A stretch of 64,000 bases of DNA from Marinilabiliales bacterium (GTDB taxonomy: Bacteria; Bacteroidota; Bacteroidia; Bacteroidales; SZUA-534). Location: the NCBI GenBank assembly GCA_003512955.1, contig DOTG01000047.1:1-64000 (forward strand), given 5' to 3'. A program made the position numbers and the translations under genes. The notes beneath the pieces are model-generated. The model saw only the letters and a list, made by a program, of their open reading frames with translations. It made no database searches and was not told where the DNA came from. Below are positions 18,179 through 26,676 of the stretch, one piece after another; position 1 is the stretch's first letter; each line of letters opens with the position of its first letter.

Positions 18179-18277
18179 TATAAAAACAGTTGATTTGGTC
18201 AGTTATAAAGCTATTGCAGGGCATAAAATAACCTTACGGTTTCCGTTAAATTTTATTTGCATATTCAGTAAAAAAAA

Positions 18278-18310
18278 TTTGCTTCCAAAGCTAGAATGGT
18301 CGTAATTTTG
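18278..18310 (+). promoter_or_regulatory. Predicted Bacteroidota promoter for the SiaC-family gene
   Basis: TTTG at 18278-18281, a 21-base spacer, then TAATTTTG at 18303-18310. The ATG lies 18 bases further on. This supports the start at 18329 over the in-frame ATG at 18296, which would fall inside the promoter. Confidence 0.65.
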
Positions 18311-18328
18311 GTAAAAATTATTGTGCAT

Positions 18329-18715
18329 ATGAATCCATTGGTTATCGAAAGCGGTAATGAAACCCCGGAAATAATACTTGACAAAAGATCAAACACGTTT
18401 GTATTTAAAGGCAAATCATTACCTGAGAACCCTATTACTTTTTACAACCCGGTGATGCAGTGGCTTGAGAATTATTCTACCGACCCAAATCCCGAAACGA
18501 TTGTAAATTTTATGATGGTGTATTTTAACACCTCCAGTTCCAAAATTATCCTTGACATTTTAAAAAAGCTTGAGATGATTAAAAAGAGCGGACATAATGT
18601 AGTTGTTAATTGGCGGTTCAGGGAAGATGACGAAGAAATGCTCGAAGCAGGTGAGATTTATTCTGAAAGGGTAAGCATTCAGTTTAATCTAATTCCTGAT
18701 GAAACAGTAAATTAA
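18329..18715 (+). CDS. SiaC-family regulatory phosphoprotein (DUF1987)
   Basis: A 128-residue single-domain protein of the DUF1987/SiaC family. In Pseudomonas, SiaC is phosphorylated by the kinase SiaB and dephosphorylated by the PP2C phosphatase SiaA, and controls a diguanylate cyclase; that is known for the family, not shown here. Seen here are the family's ETPEIILDK near the start, ITFYNPVMQWLE near 32-43 and YFNTSSSK near 64-71, the region with the regulatory phosphosite. No SiaB, SiaA or cyclase gene adjoins it: it stands alone between two terminators with its own promoter. The HAMP/GAF sensor at the right edge of the window is far away and any link is speculative. Confidence 0.85.
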   Translation: MNPLVIESGNETPEIILDKRSNTFVFKGKSLPENPITFYNPVMQWLENYSTDPNPETIVNFMMVYFNTSSSKIILDILKKLEMIKKSGHNVVVNWRFREDDEEMLEAGEIYSERVSIQFNLIPDETVN

Positions 18716-18739
18716 GCTTATGGTATAAAATGTTGTCGG

Positions 18740-18768
18740 GCACTTGCTTTAAAACAAGTGCTTTTTTT
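18740..18768 (+). terminator. Intrinsic terminator after the SiaC-family gene
   Basis: Stem GCACTTG/CAAGTGC with an 8-base loop followed by seven T, 24 bases after the stop codon. Confidence 0.8.
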
Positions 18769-18793
18769 ATTTTTATCGTTTTATTACGCTATT

Positions 18794-20584
18794 ATGGAAA
18801 ACGAAAAACTGGAAATTCTCCGAAAATCCATGAAACAATTGGGCATTGCTGCTTATATTGTTCCCTCATCGGATACTCACAAAAGTGAATATATCTCTGA
18901 ATATTGGAAAACCCGGGCTTGGTTAACCGGGTTCAATGGGTCAGCCGGAACGGCAGTTGTTACACAAAACCATGCAGGATTATGGACCGATTCCCGGTAT
19001 TTTATTCTGGCTCTGCAACAATTAGAAAAACCCTTTGAACTCCATAAATTGGCAACCCGTAACCCTGAATACATTGAATGGTTGCTTGAAGAACTTTCTT
19101 CCGGAGACGTCGTAGGAATAGACGACCAGTTGTTTTCAGTAGCTGAATTTGAACATCTTGATGCCAGTTTGCAAAAAAGGGGGATTGTAGTTCAAACAGT
19201 AGGCGATTTAACAGCCCCAATTTGGAAGAACAGGCCCCCACAGTTAAATGGAAAGGCCTTCATACATCCGATAGAATTTGCGATTATCCCGCGAAGTGTT
19301 AAAATACAACAATTGCGCACCTATCTCAGCCAGCAGAACTATTCGCACATTTTATTGACCTCGCTCGATGAAATTGCATGGTTGCTCAATTTGAGAGGTA
19401 ACGACATTGCCTACAATCCTTTGGTAACCAGTTTTTGTTTGGTAAACCGCGAGCGGACTCAATTTTTTGTGGAACCTGGTAAAATTTCCAGCAAGGTATT
19501 GCATGATCTGGAGAAAGATCAGATTGAACGGATGCCGTACGATTCTGTTTCAAACGTTTTGTCACATCTTGCGGAGAAGGATTGCCTAGTTGTTGATAAA
19601 AACTCACTGAACCGCCGGCTTTTCGCACAGATTCCGAAAGCCTGCCGGATTGTTTTTGAACCAAGTGTGGTTCAGAAGTTCAAAGCCATTAAAAACGAAA
19701 AACAGTTATCGAAATACCGGGAAGCCCAGCTTTTTGACGGTGTGGCCATGTGCCGCTTTTTGTGCTGGTTACAGAGTGAAATTAAACAACGCCCCATTTC
19801 TGAGGTAGAGGCAGGCGAAATGGCTACTCATTTCCGGGGGTTGCAACCCAATTTCATGGGCATCAGTTTTGAACCCATTTCGGCGTATCAGAAAAATGCA
19901 GCATCACCCCATTATTCGCCTTCGAAAGAAAACCCCTGTTATTTAAAACCTGATGGGGTGTATTTGATTGATAGTGGAGGACAATATCTGGGTGGAACTA
20001 CCGATATTACCCGAACAGTAGCTTTAGGGCCAGTAACGCGTGAACAGAAAATTGATTTTACTTTGGTTTTAAAAGGTCATATCCGGTTGGCGATGTCAAA
20101 ATTTCCAAAAGGGACTAAAGGAATAAATCTGGATGCCTTGTCGCGGCTCGATTTGTGGCAACGCGGAAAAGATTTTGGTCATGGTACCGGACATGGAATA
20201 GGTTATTTTTTAAATGTCCACGAAGGTCCGCATGGATTCTCGCAAGCTGCACAAAATGTAGCTTTGGTTCCATTTGAACCAGGTATGTTTGTAACTAACG
20301 AACCCGGGTATTATTTAGAGGGAAGTTACGGAATCCGGACCGAAAATGTCATGGTTTGCCAACCCGATCCTCATTCTTTACAGGGAGATTTTCTGATTTT
20401 TGAGACTGTCAGCTATTGTCCGTTGGATAAAGATTTGATGGATATTTCTCTTTTGGCAGATGTAGAAATTGAGTGGATCAATGCATACCACCAAAAGGTT
20501 TTTGAACTTGTTTCATCCTACATGAATCCGGGTGAATTAGCCTGGTTAAAAGATAGTACCTCACCTATAAAAAAGCATCATTAA
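18794..20584 (+). CDS. Xaa-Pro aminopeptidase (aminopeptidase P, M24B)
   Basis: A 596-residue cytoplasmic metallopeptidase removing N-terminal residues before proline. The start at 18794 (MENEKLEILRKSM) fits the family; an in-frame ATG at 18758 lies within the preceding terminator's T-run and adds a hydrophobic lead. Two creatinase-like N-terminal domains (about 1-300; SSDTHKSEY and FNGSAGTAVV are typical of the eukaryotic-type long form) precede the pita-bread catalytic domain. The dinuclear metal ligands are visible: Asp in LIDSGGQY and in GGTTDITRT, His in GHGTGHGIG, Glu in TNEPGYY and in RTENVMV. No signal peptide. It is followed by a secreted peptidase gene. Confidence 0.92.
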   Translation: MENEKLEILRKSMKQLGIAAYIVPSSDTHKSEYISEYWKTRAWLTGFNGSAGTAVVTQNHAGLWTDSRYFILALQQLEKPFELHKLATRNPEYIEWLLEELSSGDVVGIDDQLFSVAEFEHLDASLQKRGIVVQTVGDLTAPIWKNRPPQLNGKAFIHPIEFAIIPRSVKIQQLRTYLSQQNYSHILLTSLDEIAWLLNLRGNDIAYNPLVTSFCLVNRERTQFFVEPGKISSKVLHDLEKDQIERMPYDSVSNVLSHLAEKDCLVVDKNSLNRRLFAQIPKACRIVFEPSVVQKFKAIKNEKQLSKYREAQLFDGVAMCRFLCWLQSEIKQRPISEVEAGEMATHFRGLQPNFMGISFEPISAYQKNAASPHYSPSKENPCYLKPDGVYLIDSGGQYLGGTTDITRTVALGPVTREQKIDFTLVLKGHIRLAMSKFPKGTKGINLDALSRLDLWQRGKDFGHGTGHGIGYFLNVHEGPHGFSQAAQNVALVPFEPGMFVTNEPGYYLEGSYGIRTENVMVCQPDPHSLQGDFLIFETVSYCPLDKDLMDISLLADVEIEWINAYHQKVFELVSSYMNPGELAWLKDSTSPIKKHH

Positions 20585-20644
20585 TAAAACAACAGCAACA
20601 ATTTAACTCCGTACCCGTAGTTGGAAGACATAAAAAAGCAGCAT

Positions 20645-21952
20645 ATGATTCAAAGGTTTTCGTTTATAATTTTACTCCTTATTGGGGCATTGGTATTTTC
20701 ATCGTTTAAAAATGATAGGGCAATTCAACAGGAATTTAATGTCTATTTTGAAAATTCCACCTTGCGGATTGACTTTTTATTGACCGGAGACGATATTTCC
20801 GAAGAGTTTGTGTTAAAACAACTCAAGAAACAACCCATTTGGGCAGGGCCGCAGCGATTGGCCAACGGCCATGATCTGGATTTGGGAACCTACCGCATGA
20901 TGATATACGATTCGGCCAGTAATGTGTTGCTTTATAAACAGGGCTTTTGCAGCTTGTTTAACGAATGGCAGACCACTGCAGAAGCTAAAGTGCAAAAGGA
21001 AAGCTATTACCATGTCAACCTGATTCCCTATCCAATTAAAACCATCAGGTATGTATTGGAGAAACGGGCTTATAAGGACGGAAAATTTTATGCCGTTAAG
21101 GAAATGTACATCAACCCAACGGATTATTTCATTATTGACGAAAAACCCTTGGCTATTGACTACACGGTTGTTCAGGGAGGCAATGACTATGTACACAAGA
21201 TTGATATTGCTTTTTTAGCTGAAGGATACACCAAGGATGAAATGAAGAAATTCCGGGGCGATGTGAAAAGGATTTGGGACTATATTTGTACCATTCCTCC
21301 TTTTGACACCTACCGCGATCAGTTTAATGTGTATGCCGTGGAGTCGGCATCGTTGGAATCGGGAACGGATATTCCCGGGGAGCACATCTATAAAAACACG
21401 GTATTGAATTCCATGTTTTATACCTTTGATACTCCCCGATACCTTACCACAGGCGATTTAAAGACCATGAATGATTTGGCTGCCGTTGTACCTTACGATC
21501 AATTGTTTGTGGTGATAAATTCTGCAGAATATGGTGGAGGCGGTTTTTATAATTATTATTCTGCCAGTACGGCAGATCATCCGCTATCGTTAAAAGTAGC
21601 CATTCATGAGTTTGGGCACGGTTTTGCTGGCTTGGCTGATGAATATTATGAATCAGGAGTGGCTTATGAAGGTTTTTATAACCTGACCACTGAACCCTGG
21701 GAGCCTAATATCACTACGTTAGTTGCTTTTGAAACCAAATGGGAAGATATGGTAGCTCCTTCGATGAACATACCTACCGAAAGGGCGTATGAATTACAGG
21801 ATTCCGTGGGTGTGTATGAAGGCGGAGGTTATACTGATAAAGGAATCTACAGCCCTTTTCAAGACTGCAGGATGAAGTCGAACGCCCCAAAAGCATTTTG
21901 CCCAGTTTGCTCCCGATCCATTAGCCGGGTCATCGATTTTTATACAAAATAG
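20645..21952 (+). CDS. Exported M64 family metallopeptidase (IgA peptidase-like)
   Basis: A zinc metallopeptidase of family M64, 435 residues from the ATG at 20645. A TTG at 20621 in the same frame would add eight residues, but the signal peptide (MIQRFSFIILLLIGALVFSS) begins at the ATG. An N-terminal beta domain (about 30-165) precedes the catalytic domain with the zinc site HEFGHGFAGLADEYY (His321, Glu322, His325), after IDIAFLAEGYT near 186. The family is named for an IgA-cleaving enzyme, but most Bacteroidota members have unknown substrates. It lies 60 bp after aminopeptidase P on the same strand. Confidence 0.88.
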   Translation: MIQRFSFIILLLIGALVFSSFKNDRAIQQEFNVYFENSTLRIDFLLTGDDISEEFVLKQLKKQPIWAGPQRLANGHDLDLGTYRMMIYDSASNVLLYKQGFCSLFNEWQTTAEAKVQKESYYHVNLIPYPIKTIRYVLEKRAYKDGKFYAVKEMYINPTDYFIIDEKPLAIDYTVVQGGNDYVHKIDIAFLAEGYTKDEMKKFRGDVKRIWDYICTIPPFDTYRDQFNVYAVESASLESGTDIPGEHIYKNTVLNSMFYTFDTPRYLTTGDLKTMNDLAAVVPYDQLFVVINSAEYGGGGFYNYYSASTADHPLSLKVAIHEFGHGFAGLADEYYESGVAYEGFYNLTTEPWEPNITTLVAFETKWEDMVAPSMNIPTERAYELQDSVGVYEGGGYTDKGIYSPFQDCRMKSNAPKAFCPVCSRSISRVIDFYTK

Positions 21953-22056
21953 TTTATTGCTTCTGTGGAGGCCACGAATCAATTCGTAGGTATGGGTTAC
22001 AATGCAGGTTGGCGAAGTATTTGTAAATTCTTCATCAAATCTTCATTTTTCTTATC

Positions 22057-22064
22057 TATTTTTG
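22057..22064 (+). promoter_or_regulatory. Possible -7 element for the four-gene barrel/two-component set
   Basis: TATTTTTG matches TAnnTTTG, 59 bases before the first ATG. No TTTG at the proper distance, so partial support only. Confidence 0.3.
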
Positions 22065-22123
22065 TTTGATCGGGGATTGGGGATATCAAAAATAATCTTC
22101 GTGCAAGGTAAAATAGAAAGAAT

Positions 22124-22384
22124 ATGAAAAGGTTGGTACTGATATTTGGATTCATACTGGGAACCCTGATAACTTTTGGACAGGAAAAGCCTAAAACGCA
22201 GGGGGCAGAGAAGAAAGAAGGAGCCCAAACTACGGTAAAAGAGGTTCCTAAAGCTTCCCAAAATGTGGCTCAGATTAAGAAAGCACAGCAACAAAAACAG
22301 GTTAAAAAAGCACAGCTAAAACAACAAAGAGCTGTTCAGGCACAAGAGCGCCGGAAAGCTATCAGGCGTCGGATTAATCAATAA
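22124..22384 (+). CDS. Small basic Gln/Lys/Arg-rich exported protein
   Basis: An 86-residue protein with a clear signal peptide (about 1-19, ending TFGQ). The mature part has an acidic/basic linker and then a strongly basic helix rich in Gln, Lys, Arg and Ala (KKAQQQKQVKKAQLKQQR, ending RRRINQ), likely a single coiled or extended helix. I do not recognise a family. It opens a compact set: the predicted barrel gene begins 5 bases after its stop and the response regulator 11 bases after that. A periplasmic or surface role tied to the barrel or to the kinase's sensor is an inference from position. Confidence 0.65.
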   Translation: MKRLVLIFGFILGTLITFGQEKPKTQGAEKKEGAQTTVKEVPKASQNVAQIKKAQQQKQVKKAQLKQQRAVQAQERRKAIRRRINQ

Positions 22385-22389
22385 TATTT

Positions 22390-23262
22390 ATGCCTAAAAA
22401 CGATTTTGCCAACCACCATTTAATTTTAATTTCTTTTTTGTTCACAGTTTTTTCCTTCTTGTCTTTAAAAGCACAGGAAACAAAGGTTGATTCTTTGTCT
22501 GTTGAAAATGAAGAACAGGAAGATTTCAGTTATTTTATTGTTGATGAAGGTTATACCAATAACAACCTTTCCAATTCTCAGTTAAAGGACTCGGCTGTAG
22601 CCACCTTACTCACGGATGTATCGTTTTGCCACAAATCGGGCCTGTTTGTGAGTCTTATGCCCTCGTATTACATGAATGCCTCAACCCGATCCTATGACTT
22701 GGATGCCTCTTTGGGTTTTCTTAAAAGTTTCGGCTTTGGTTTAGATGTTTCGGCCCAATATACTTACCATTATTATAACGGGGACACTCTTTTGCGCGGG
22801 ATCCAGTACCAACACGCGGTGGGGGCTTCGGTAAGTTATTCCGTTAAGGGATTAACCGTGGGTGTAGATGGAAATGCACTTTTAGGAATTTCAAACAATT
22901 ACTTTGTAACCCCGAGCCTGGGTTATTACCTCGGTTTTGATGATTTGGTTTTTGAGGATGATTATTTCACTTTTTTCCCAAACATGTCGGCTACATTTAG
23001 TACCGATTATTGGTTGTACGACAACCTTGGACCATGGAAGCAAAGAATCCTGGAACGGTATCTGACTGAACGTTTGGGTTTTCCTACCAAGACTATGAGC
23101 CTGCAAAGTTTTGATTTTATGGTACCGTTGAGCTATTCTGTGGGCAATTTCACCATTTCAACCTCTTACATGTATTCCATTCCATCCGATAAATATAAAA
23201 AACTGACATGGGATGAGCAGTCGTCCGTTTTGGTTTCGCTTTCATACATGATTAATCTTTAA
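22390..23262 (+). CDS. Predicted outer-membrane beta-barrel protein, unknown function
   Basis: 290 residues: a signal peptide (about 1-27, ending LKAQ), a short acidic stretch, then alternating hydrophobic/polar beta strands rich in Tyr, Phe, Gly and Ser (LFVSLMPSYYMN, FGFGLDVSAQYTYHYY, GASVSYSVKGLTVGVDG), ending in a strand with terminal Leu (SLSYMINL). This suggests a small outer-membrane barrel; no named family is recognised. It is packed between the small basic exported gene and an OmpR-type regulator, so it may be the target or the sensor partner of that two-component pair. Confidence 0.65.
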   Translation: MPKNDFANHHLILISFLFTVFSFLSLKAQETKVDSLSVENEEQEDFSYFIVDEGYTNNNLSNSQLKDSAVATLLTDVSFCHKSGLFVSLMPSYYMNASTRSYDLDASLGFLKSFGFGLDVSAQYTYHYYNGDTLLRGIQYQHAVGASVSYSVKGLTVGVDGNALLGISNNYFVTPSLGYYLGFDDLVFEDDYFTFFPNMSATFSTDYWLYDNLGPWKQRILERYLTERLGFPTKTMSLQSFDFMVPLSYSVGNFTISTSYMYSIPSDKYKKLTWDEQSSVLVSLSYMINL

Positions 23263-23273
23263 ATGTTTTTGTT

Positions 23274-23954
23274 ATGCGGGTTTTAATTGTTGAAGATGAA
23301 CGGAGTTTGGCACGCGAGATGCAGCATTTCCTGGAAAAAGAACATTACAACTGCGATTTGGCTTTCAATGGTGCAAAAGCCTCAGAATTTATTGCAGTGA
23401 ACCCGTATGATTTTATATTATTGGATATTGGGTTGCCCGATGCAAATGGATTGGATTTGATTCCTGAAATCCACCAGCACAATGCCGATGCCTACATTAT
23501 CATTATTACCGCCCGTGGCGAGTTGGCCGACAAAGTAAGCGGCTTCAACCTGGGTGCCGATGATTATTTGCCCAAACCTTTTTCGTTGATTGAGCTCCAC
23601 CTGCGTTTGCAAGCCATAACCCGTCGCAAATTTGGGCACAACCAGTTTTTAATTGAGTTTGGTGGTTTTTCCATCGATACAAAAGCCCGGAGTTTTCAAT
23701 TTAAAGACACGTTCATCGATTTAACCAAAAAGGAGTATGACCTTTTGAGCTATCTGGTGATGAACAAAAACCGGGTGTTGGACCGGATGCAATTGACGGA
23801 GCATATCTGGGGAGCTTTTTTTGAGGATGATTTCGATTCGAACTATATTGATGTGCATATTAAAAACATCCGGAAAAAGATGTTACCTTTCGATGAATCG
23901 AATTGGATAAGGACCATCCGTGGTGTGGGATATAAATTTGAAGCACCCCAATGA
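23274..23954 (+). CDS. OmpR/PhoB-type response regulator
   Basis: A 226-residue two-component regulator. The receiver domain (1-120) has the acidic pair Glu7/Asp8, phospho-acceptor Asp51 (FILLDIGLP), Thr79 and Lys101 (LPKPF). A winged-helix DNA-binding domain (about 130-225) has DLTKKEYDLLSYL and ends IRTIRGVGYKFE, typical of the OmpR family. Its stop overlaps the kinase start by four bases (ATGA), so the two are translationally coupled. The likely regulated gene is its own operon, especially the upstream barrel gene (inference). Confidence 0.93.
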   Translation: MRVLIVEDERSLAREMQHFLEKEHYNCDLAFNGAKASEFIAVNPYDFILLDIGLPDANGLDLIPEIHQHNADAYIIIITARGELADKVSGFNLGADDYLPKPFSLIELHLRLQAITRRKFGHNQFLIEFGGFSIDTKARSFQFKDTFIDLTKKEYDLLSYLVMNKNRVLDRMQLTEHIWGAFFEDDFDSNYIDVHIKNIRKKMLPFDESNWIRTIRGVGYKFEAPQ

Positions 23955-25279
23955 AAAAGCGCCCTATAAAACTAAAGAGCCAACTGGTATTGGTAAATGC
24001 TTTATCGAAAGCACTCATTATTCTGTTGCTGGTTTTTTCCATCCCCAGGGTGGTTGATCGCATTACTCTGAAAGGTACCGATGAAGATTTGGTAAAGAAA
24101 CTCGATCAGGTACTTGTTCTGGTCGATAGCCTTGGTATCGGGAGTTTTATTAATGCCGATGCCGATTTTCAGGCTTTTGGCAGTTATAACATTTTAAAAG
24201 AGGAATACATCTCTATTGAGAACCTGAATCAGGACACGTTAATTAATCAGATTGCTTATTCACAACGGATTATTGAAGAGGTAATGGTAGATTACCGGGT
24301 GCTAAGTTATTCCATCCAAATTGAGGAACAGAATTACCTGATAGAGATTGGGCGGAGCATTGAGACCATTGTGGTTATTAAAAAACAGATGCAGCGTTTT
24401 GCCATTTTATTTATGCTCATTTTATTGACCATCACCATCTTGATTGAGTTTTCAATCATCCAGTATTTTTTGCGCCCCTTCGATATCATCATTGATAAAC
24501 TCAGAAAGACCAAACATCCTTCAGACTTTTTGTATCAGGTAACAAAAACCAATACCTACGATTTTATTTATTTGGAAGAGACCATCCACAACCTAATGCG
24601 CAAGATTGAAGAGACTTTTAATAACGAACGGGAATACATCAGTAATGTGTCGCATGAGCTTTTTACACCTATCAGCATTATTAAAAGCAAACTCGACAAC
24701 ATCATTATGGAAGGCAATCTGAGCGAAGAGGACATGCTAAAGGTGTATGAATCGAAGCAGACTTTGGGACGTTTAACTAAAATGATCCGGACCCTGCTTA
24801 TGCTTTCTCGGATTGAAAACGAAGAATACCTATTGAAAGAACAGGTTGAGGTGGTTGGGGTACTGAAAAATGTAGTCCGTGAATTGGAAGACCTCATTAC
24901 TGCTAAAGGTTTGCAACTTGAGGAGGACTTCCGTGTTCCGGAAATGACCATCACCGGAAATGCAGAACTAATCTTCAACATGTTCTACAATCTGGTAAAT
25001 AATGCCTTGAAATACACTGAAACGGGGCGTATCCGTATTGAATCGTCCCAAACAGAAACTTCATACATGTTGCGGATTGTGGATTCAGGCCAGGGAATTG
25101 AACCCGAAAACCTACCCTATATTTTTACCCGATTCAGAAAATTCAAGGCTGGAAAGGACAGCTTTGGCCTGGGCCTGGCTTTGGCAAAAAAAATCTGCGA
25201 TTACCATGGGATTGAAGTTCAGGTGAGTTCTGTTTTGGGACAAGGAACTACTTTTGAATTGAGAATCCCGAAGGTTTAG
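23951..25279 (+). CDS. Sensor histidine kinase
   Basis: 442 residues, partner of the regulator it overlaps. TM1 is about 14-33, then a ~110-residue extracytoplasmic sensor domain with no family I can name, then TM2 about 148-172. A linker leads to the HisKA domain with His235 (NVSHELFTPIS) and a HATPase with N box (FYNLVNNALKY), G1 (DSGQGI), F box (FTRFRK) and G2 (GLGLALAK). The H-box has Phe where Leu or Arg is more usual. The short TM2-to-DHp region may be a degenerate HAMP. The stop overlaps the esterase stop on the other strand by four bases. Confidence 0.92.
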   Translation: MKKRPIKLKSQLVLVNALSKALIILLLVFSIPRVVDRITLKGTDEDLVKKLDQVLVLVDSLGIGSFINADADFQAFGSYNILKEEYISIENLNQDTLINQIAYSQRIIEEVMVDYRVLSYSIQIEEQNYLIEIGRSIETIVVIKKQMQRFAILFMLILLTITILIEFSIIQYFLRPFDIIIDKLRKTKHPSDFLYQVTKTNTYDFIYLEETIHNLMRKIEETFNNEREYISNVSHELFTPISIIKSKLDNIIMEGNLSEEDMLKVYESKQTLGRLTKMIRTLLMLSRIENEEYLLKEQVEVVGVLKNVVRELEDLITAKGLQLEEDFRVPEMTITGNAELIFNMFYNLVNNALKYTETGRIRIESSQTETSYMLRIVDSGQGIEPENLPYIFTRFRKFKAGKDSFGLGLALAKKICDYHGIEVQVSSVLGQGTTFELRIPKV

Positions 25280-26433
25280 TTTTTCCCATTTACAATCCAT
25301 TGAATGGCGGCTGGAAAGCGCTTAGCCCAGGCTGCTTCATTGTGTGAAGCTTCCGGAAATGCTTGCCAGTAATAATCTATATCCTTTTGGTAGCCTTTTA
25401 AATTTAGTGCATGTAACATGTCGTCAATCCCAGGTTGTAGCGCGGCTTCTAAATCAATGCCCCCATTGTCGATATAAAAGAACAGTGGTTTCTTTGCTCC
25501 GGTAAAGGCATCCACGGTTTTCACATAATCAATGTTGCCGATTTTAAAGGCTGGCGACATGCAAATGGCTTTTGAAAACACCTGTGGGTATTCCCAACAA
25601 AGCACGAAAGAGATGATACCGCCCGCCGAAGAACCTCCGACAAAGGTATGTTCACGGTCGCTCAAGGTGCGGTATTCTTTATCAATGAGGGGTTTGATGG
25701 TTTCGGTCACCAACTGCATGTAACGCGCGGAGGTGTCGTTGGGGGTGTATTCGTGCATCCGTTCGCCAGTGTTGTATATTCCCACAACAATGATCGGTTC
25801 CATGAGTTTATTCCGGATCATGCTGTCGCAGGTTTCGTCAATCTGCCAATCGGGGCCAAAAGAGCTGGTGGACGGATCGAAAATATTTTGCCCATCGTGC
25901 ATGTATAAAACCGGGAAACGCTGTAAGCTGGATTCATTATAGGTAGGAGGGAGCCAGACGATCAAGTCGCGGGGTTCCAATCCGAATCCTGTTACTTGGC
26001 GGTGATAAGTTACTTTGCCAGTTATCTGACCTGTAATTTTACGTGTTCCAGGTTTAGTCCAGTAAGGAATGGTGTCGTTTACCATGTTATCTGGGGTACT
26101 TTGGTACACAAAGTTTGATAACGGATTCCCAAGTGCATCAGCTCCCTCTTTCGACCAATCGCCAAGAGTGTATTTGTATTCAAACGAAATGGGATTTTTT
26201 ACTTCCAGCATTAAAGACCACACATGGTTCCCGGTATTTTTCATCGGAACTCTGGATGGGTCCCAATTCCCCAATTGAGGCAAACTACCGGTGATGTAAA
26301 TGGTGCTGTCATCGGGTAATCCGGGTGAATAAGCCCGGAATTCAATGTTTATACTTTGGCCATACACCAGATGGTTGAAGCCCGGAATCAGCATTGTTCC
26401 TAAAAGGAAAATTACGGAAAGTGAATTTTTCAT
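25276..26433 (-). CDS. Exported CBM20-like / alpha-beta hydrolase esterase
   Basis: 385 residues: a signal peptide (about 1-25), a starch-binding CBM20-type domain (about 27-125; LPQLGNWDP is its hallmark), then an esterase of the EsteraseD/Fes-like fold (about 135-385). The nucleophile elbow is GGSSAGG with Ser269; the likely catalytic His is His364 (ASHNEAAW). It may act on an acyl ester attached to a glycan or on a siderophore-like ester; the substrate is not shown. Before the restriction-gene insertion upstream, this gene probably followed the lipoprotein gene with about 100 bp between them. The stop overlaps the convergent kinase gene by four bases, with no terminator. Confidence 0.85.
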   Translation of the reverse strand: MKNSLSVIFLLGTMLIPGFNHLVYGQSINIEFRAYSPGLPDDSTIYITGSLPQLGNWDPSRVPMKNTGNHVWSLMLEVKNPISFEYKYTLGDWSKEGADALGNPLSNFVYQSTPDNMVNDTIPYWTKPGTRKITGQITGKVTYHRQVTGFGLEPRDLIVWLPPTYNESSLQRFPVLYMHDGQNIFDPSTSSFGPDWQIDETCDSMIRNKLMEPIIVVGIYNTGERMHEYTPNDTSARYMQLVTETIKPLIDKEYRTLSDREHTFVGGSSAGGIISFVLCWEYPQVFSKAICMSPAFKIGNIDYVKTVDAFTGAKKPLFFYIDNGGIDLEAALQPGIDDMLHALNLKGYQKDIDYYWQAFPEASHNEAAWAKRFPAAIQWIVNGKN

Positions 26434-26480
26434 GTACTGGTTTTAATCTGGTTCTATCCAATGGGCAAAAGTATTATCTA

Positions 26481-26607
26481 AAGCCATCGGCTGGGTTACA
26501 TTTTTACTGAAATCCTTTTTATAACGCCGCATCTGTTAATAATTTCCCCAGGGGTAATTATCGCGGGTGGCACATAGTTCCCCTTCCGGTTGCTCATTCA
26601 AATCAAT
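26481..26607. repeat. 127-bp direct repeat, left copy
   Basis: Identical to 28694-28820 except at one position (T at 26534, C at 28747). The copy comprises the last ~24 codons of the lipoprotein gene at 28749-29264 (in reverse) plus 55 bases downstream of its stop. It is the left boundary of the restriction-gene insertion. Because it holds only the tail of a gene, it is a duplicate of the right copy made at insertion. Confidence 0.95.
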
Positions 26608-26676
26608 TTGTTAAATTAGTGCAAATAGACTAAAAAAAGTTATATTCGCTATGATAAATAAAAATTAAATGAGTTG

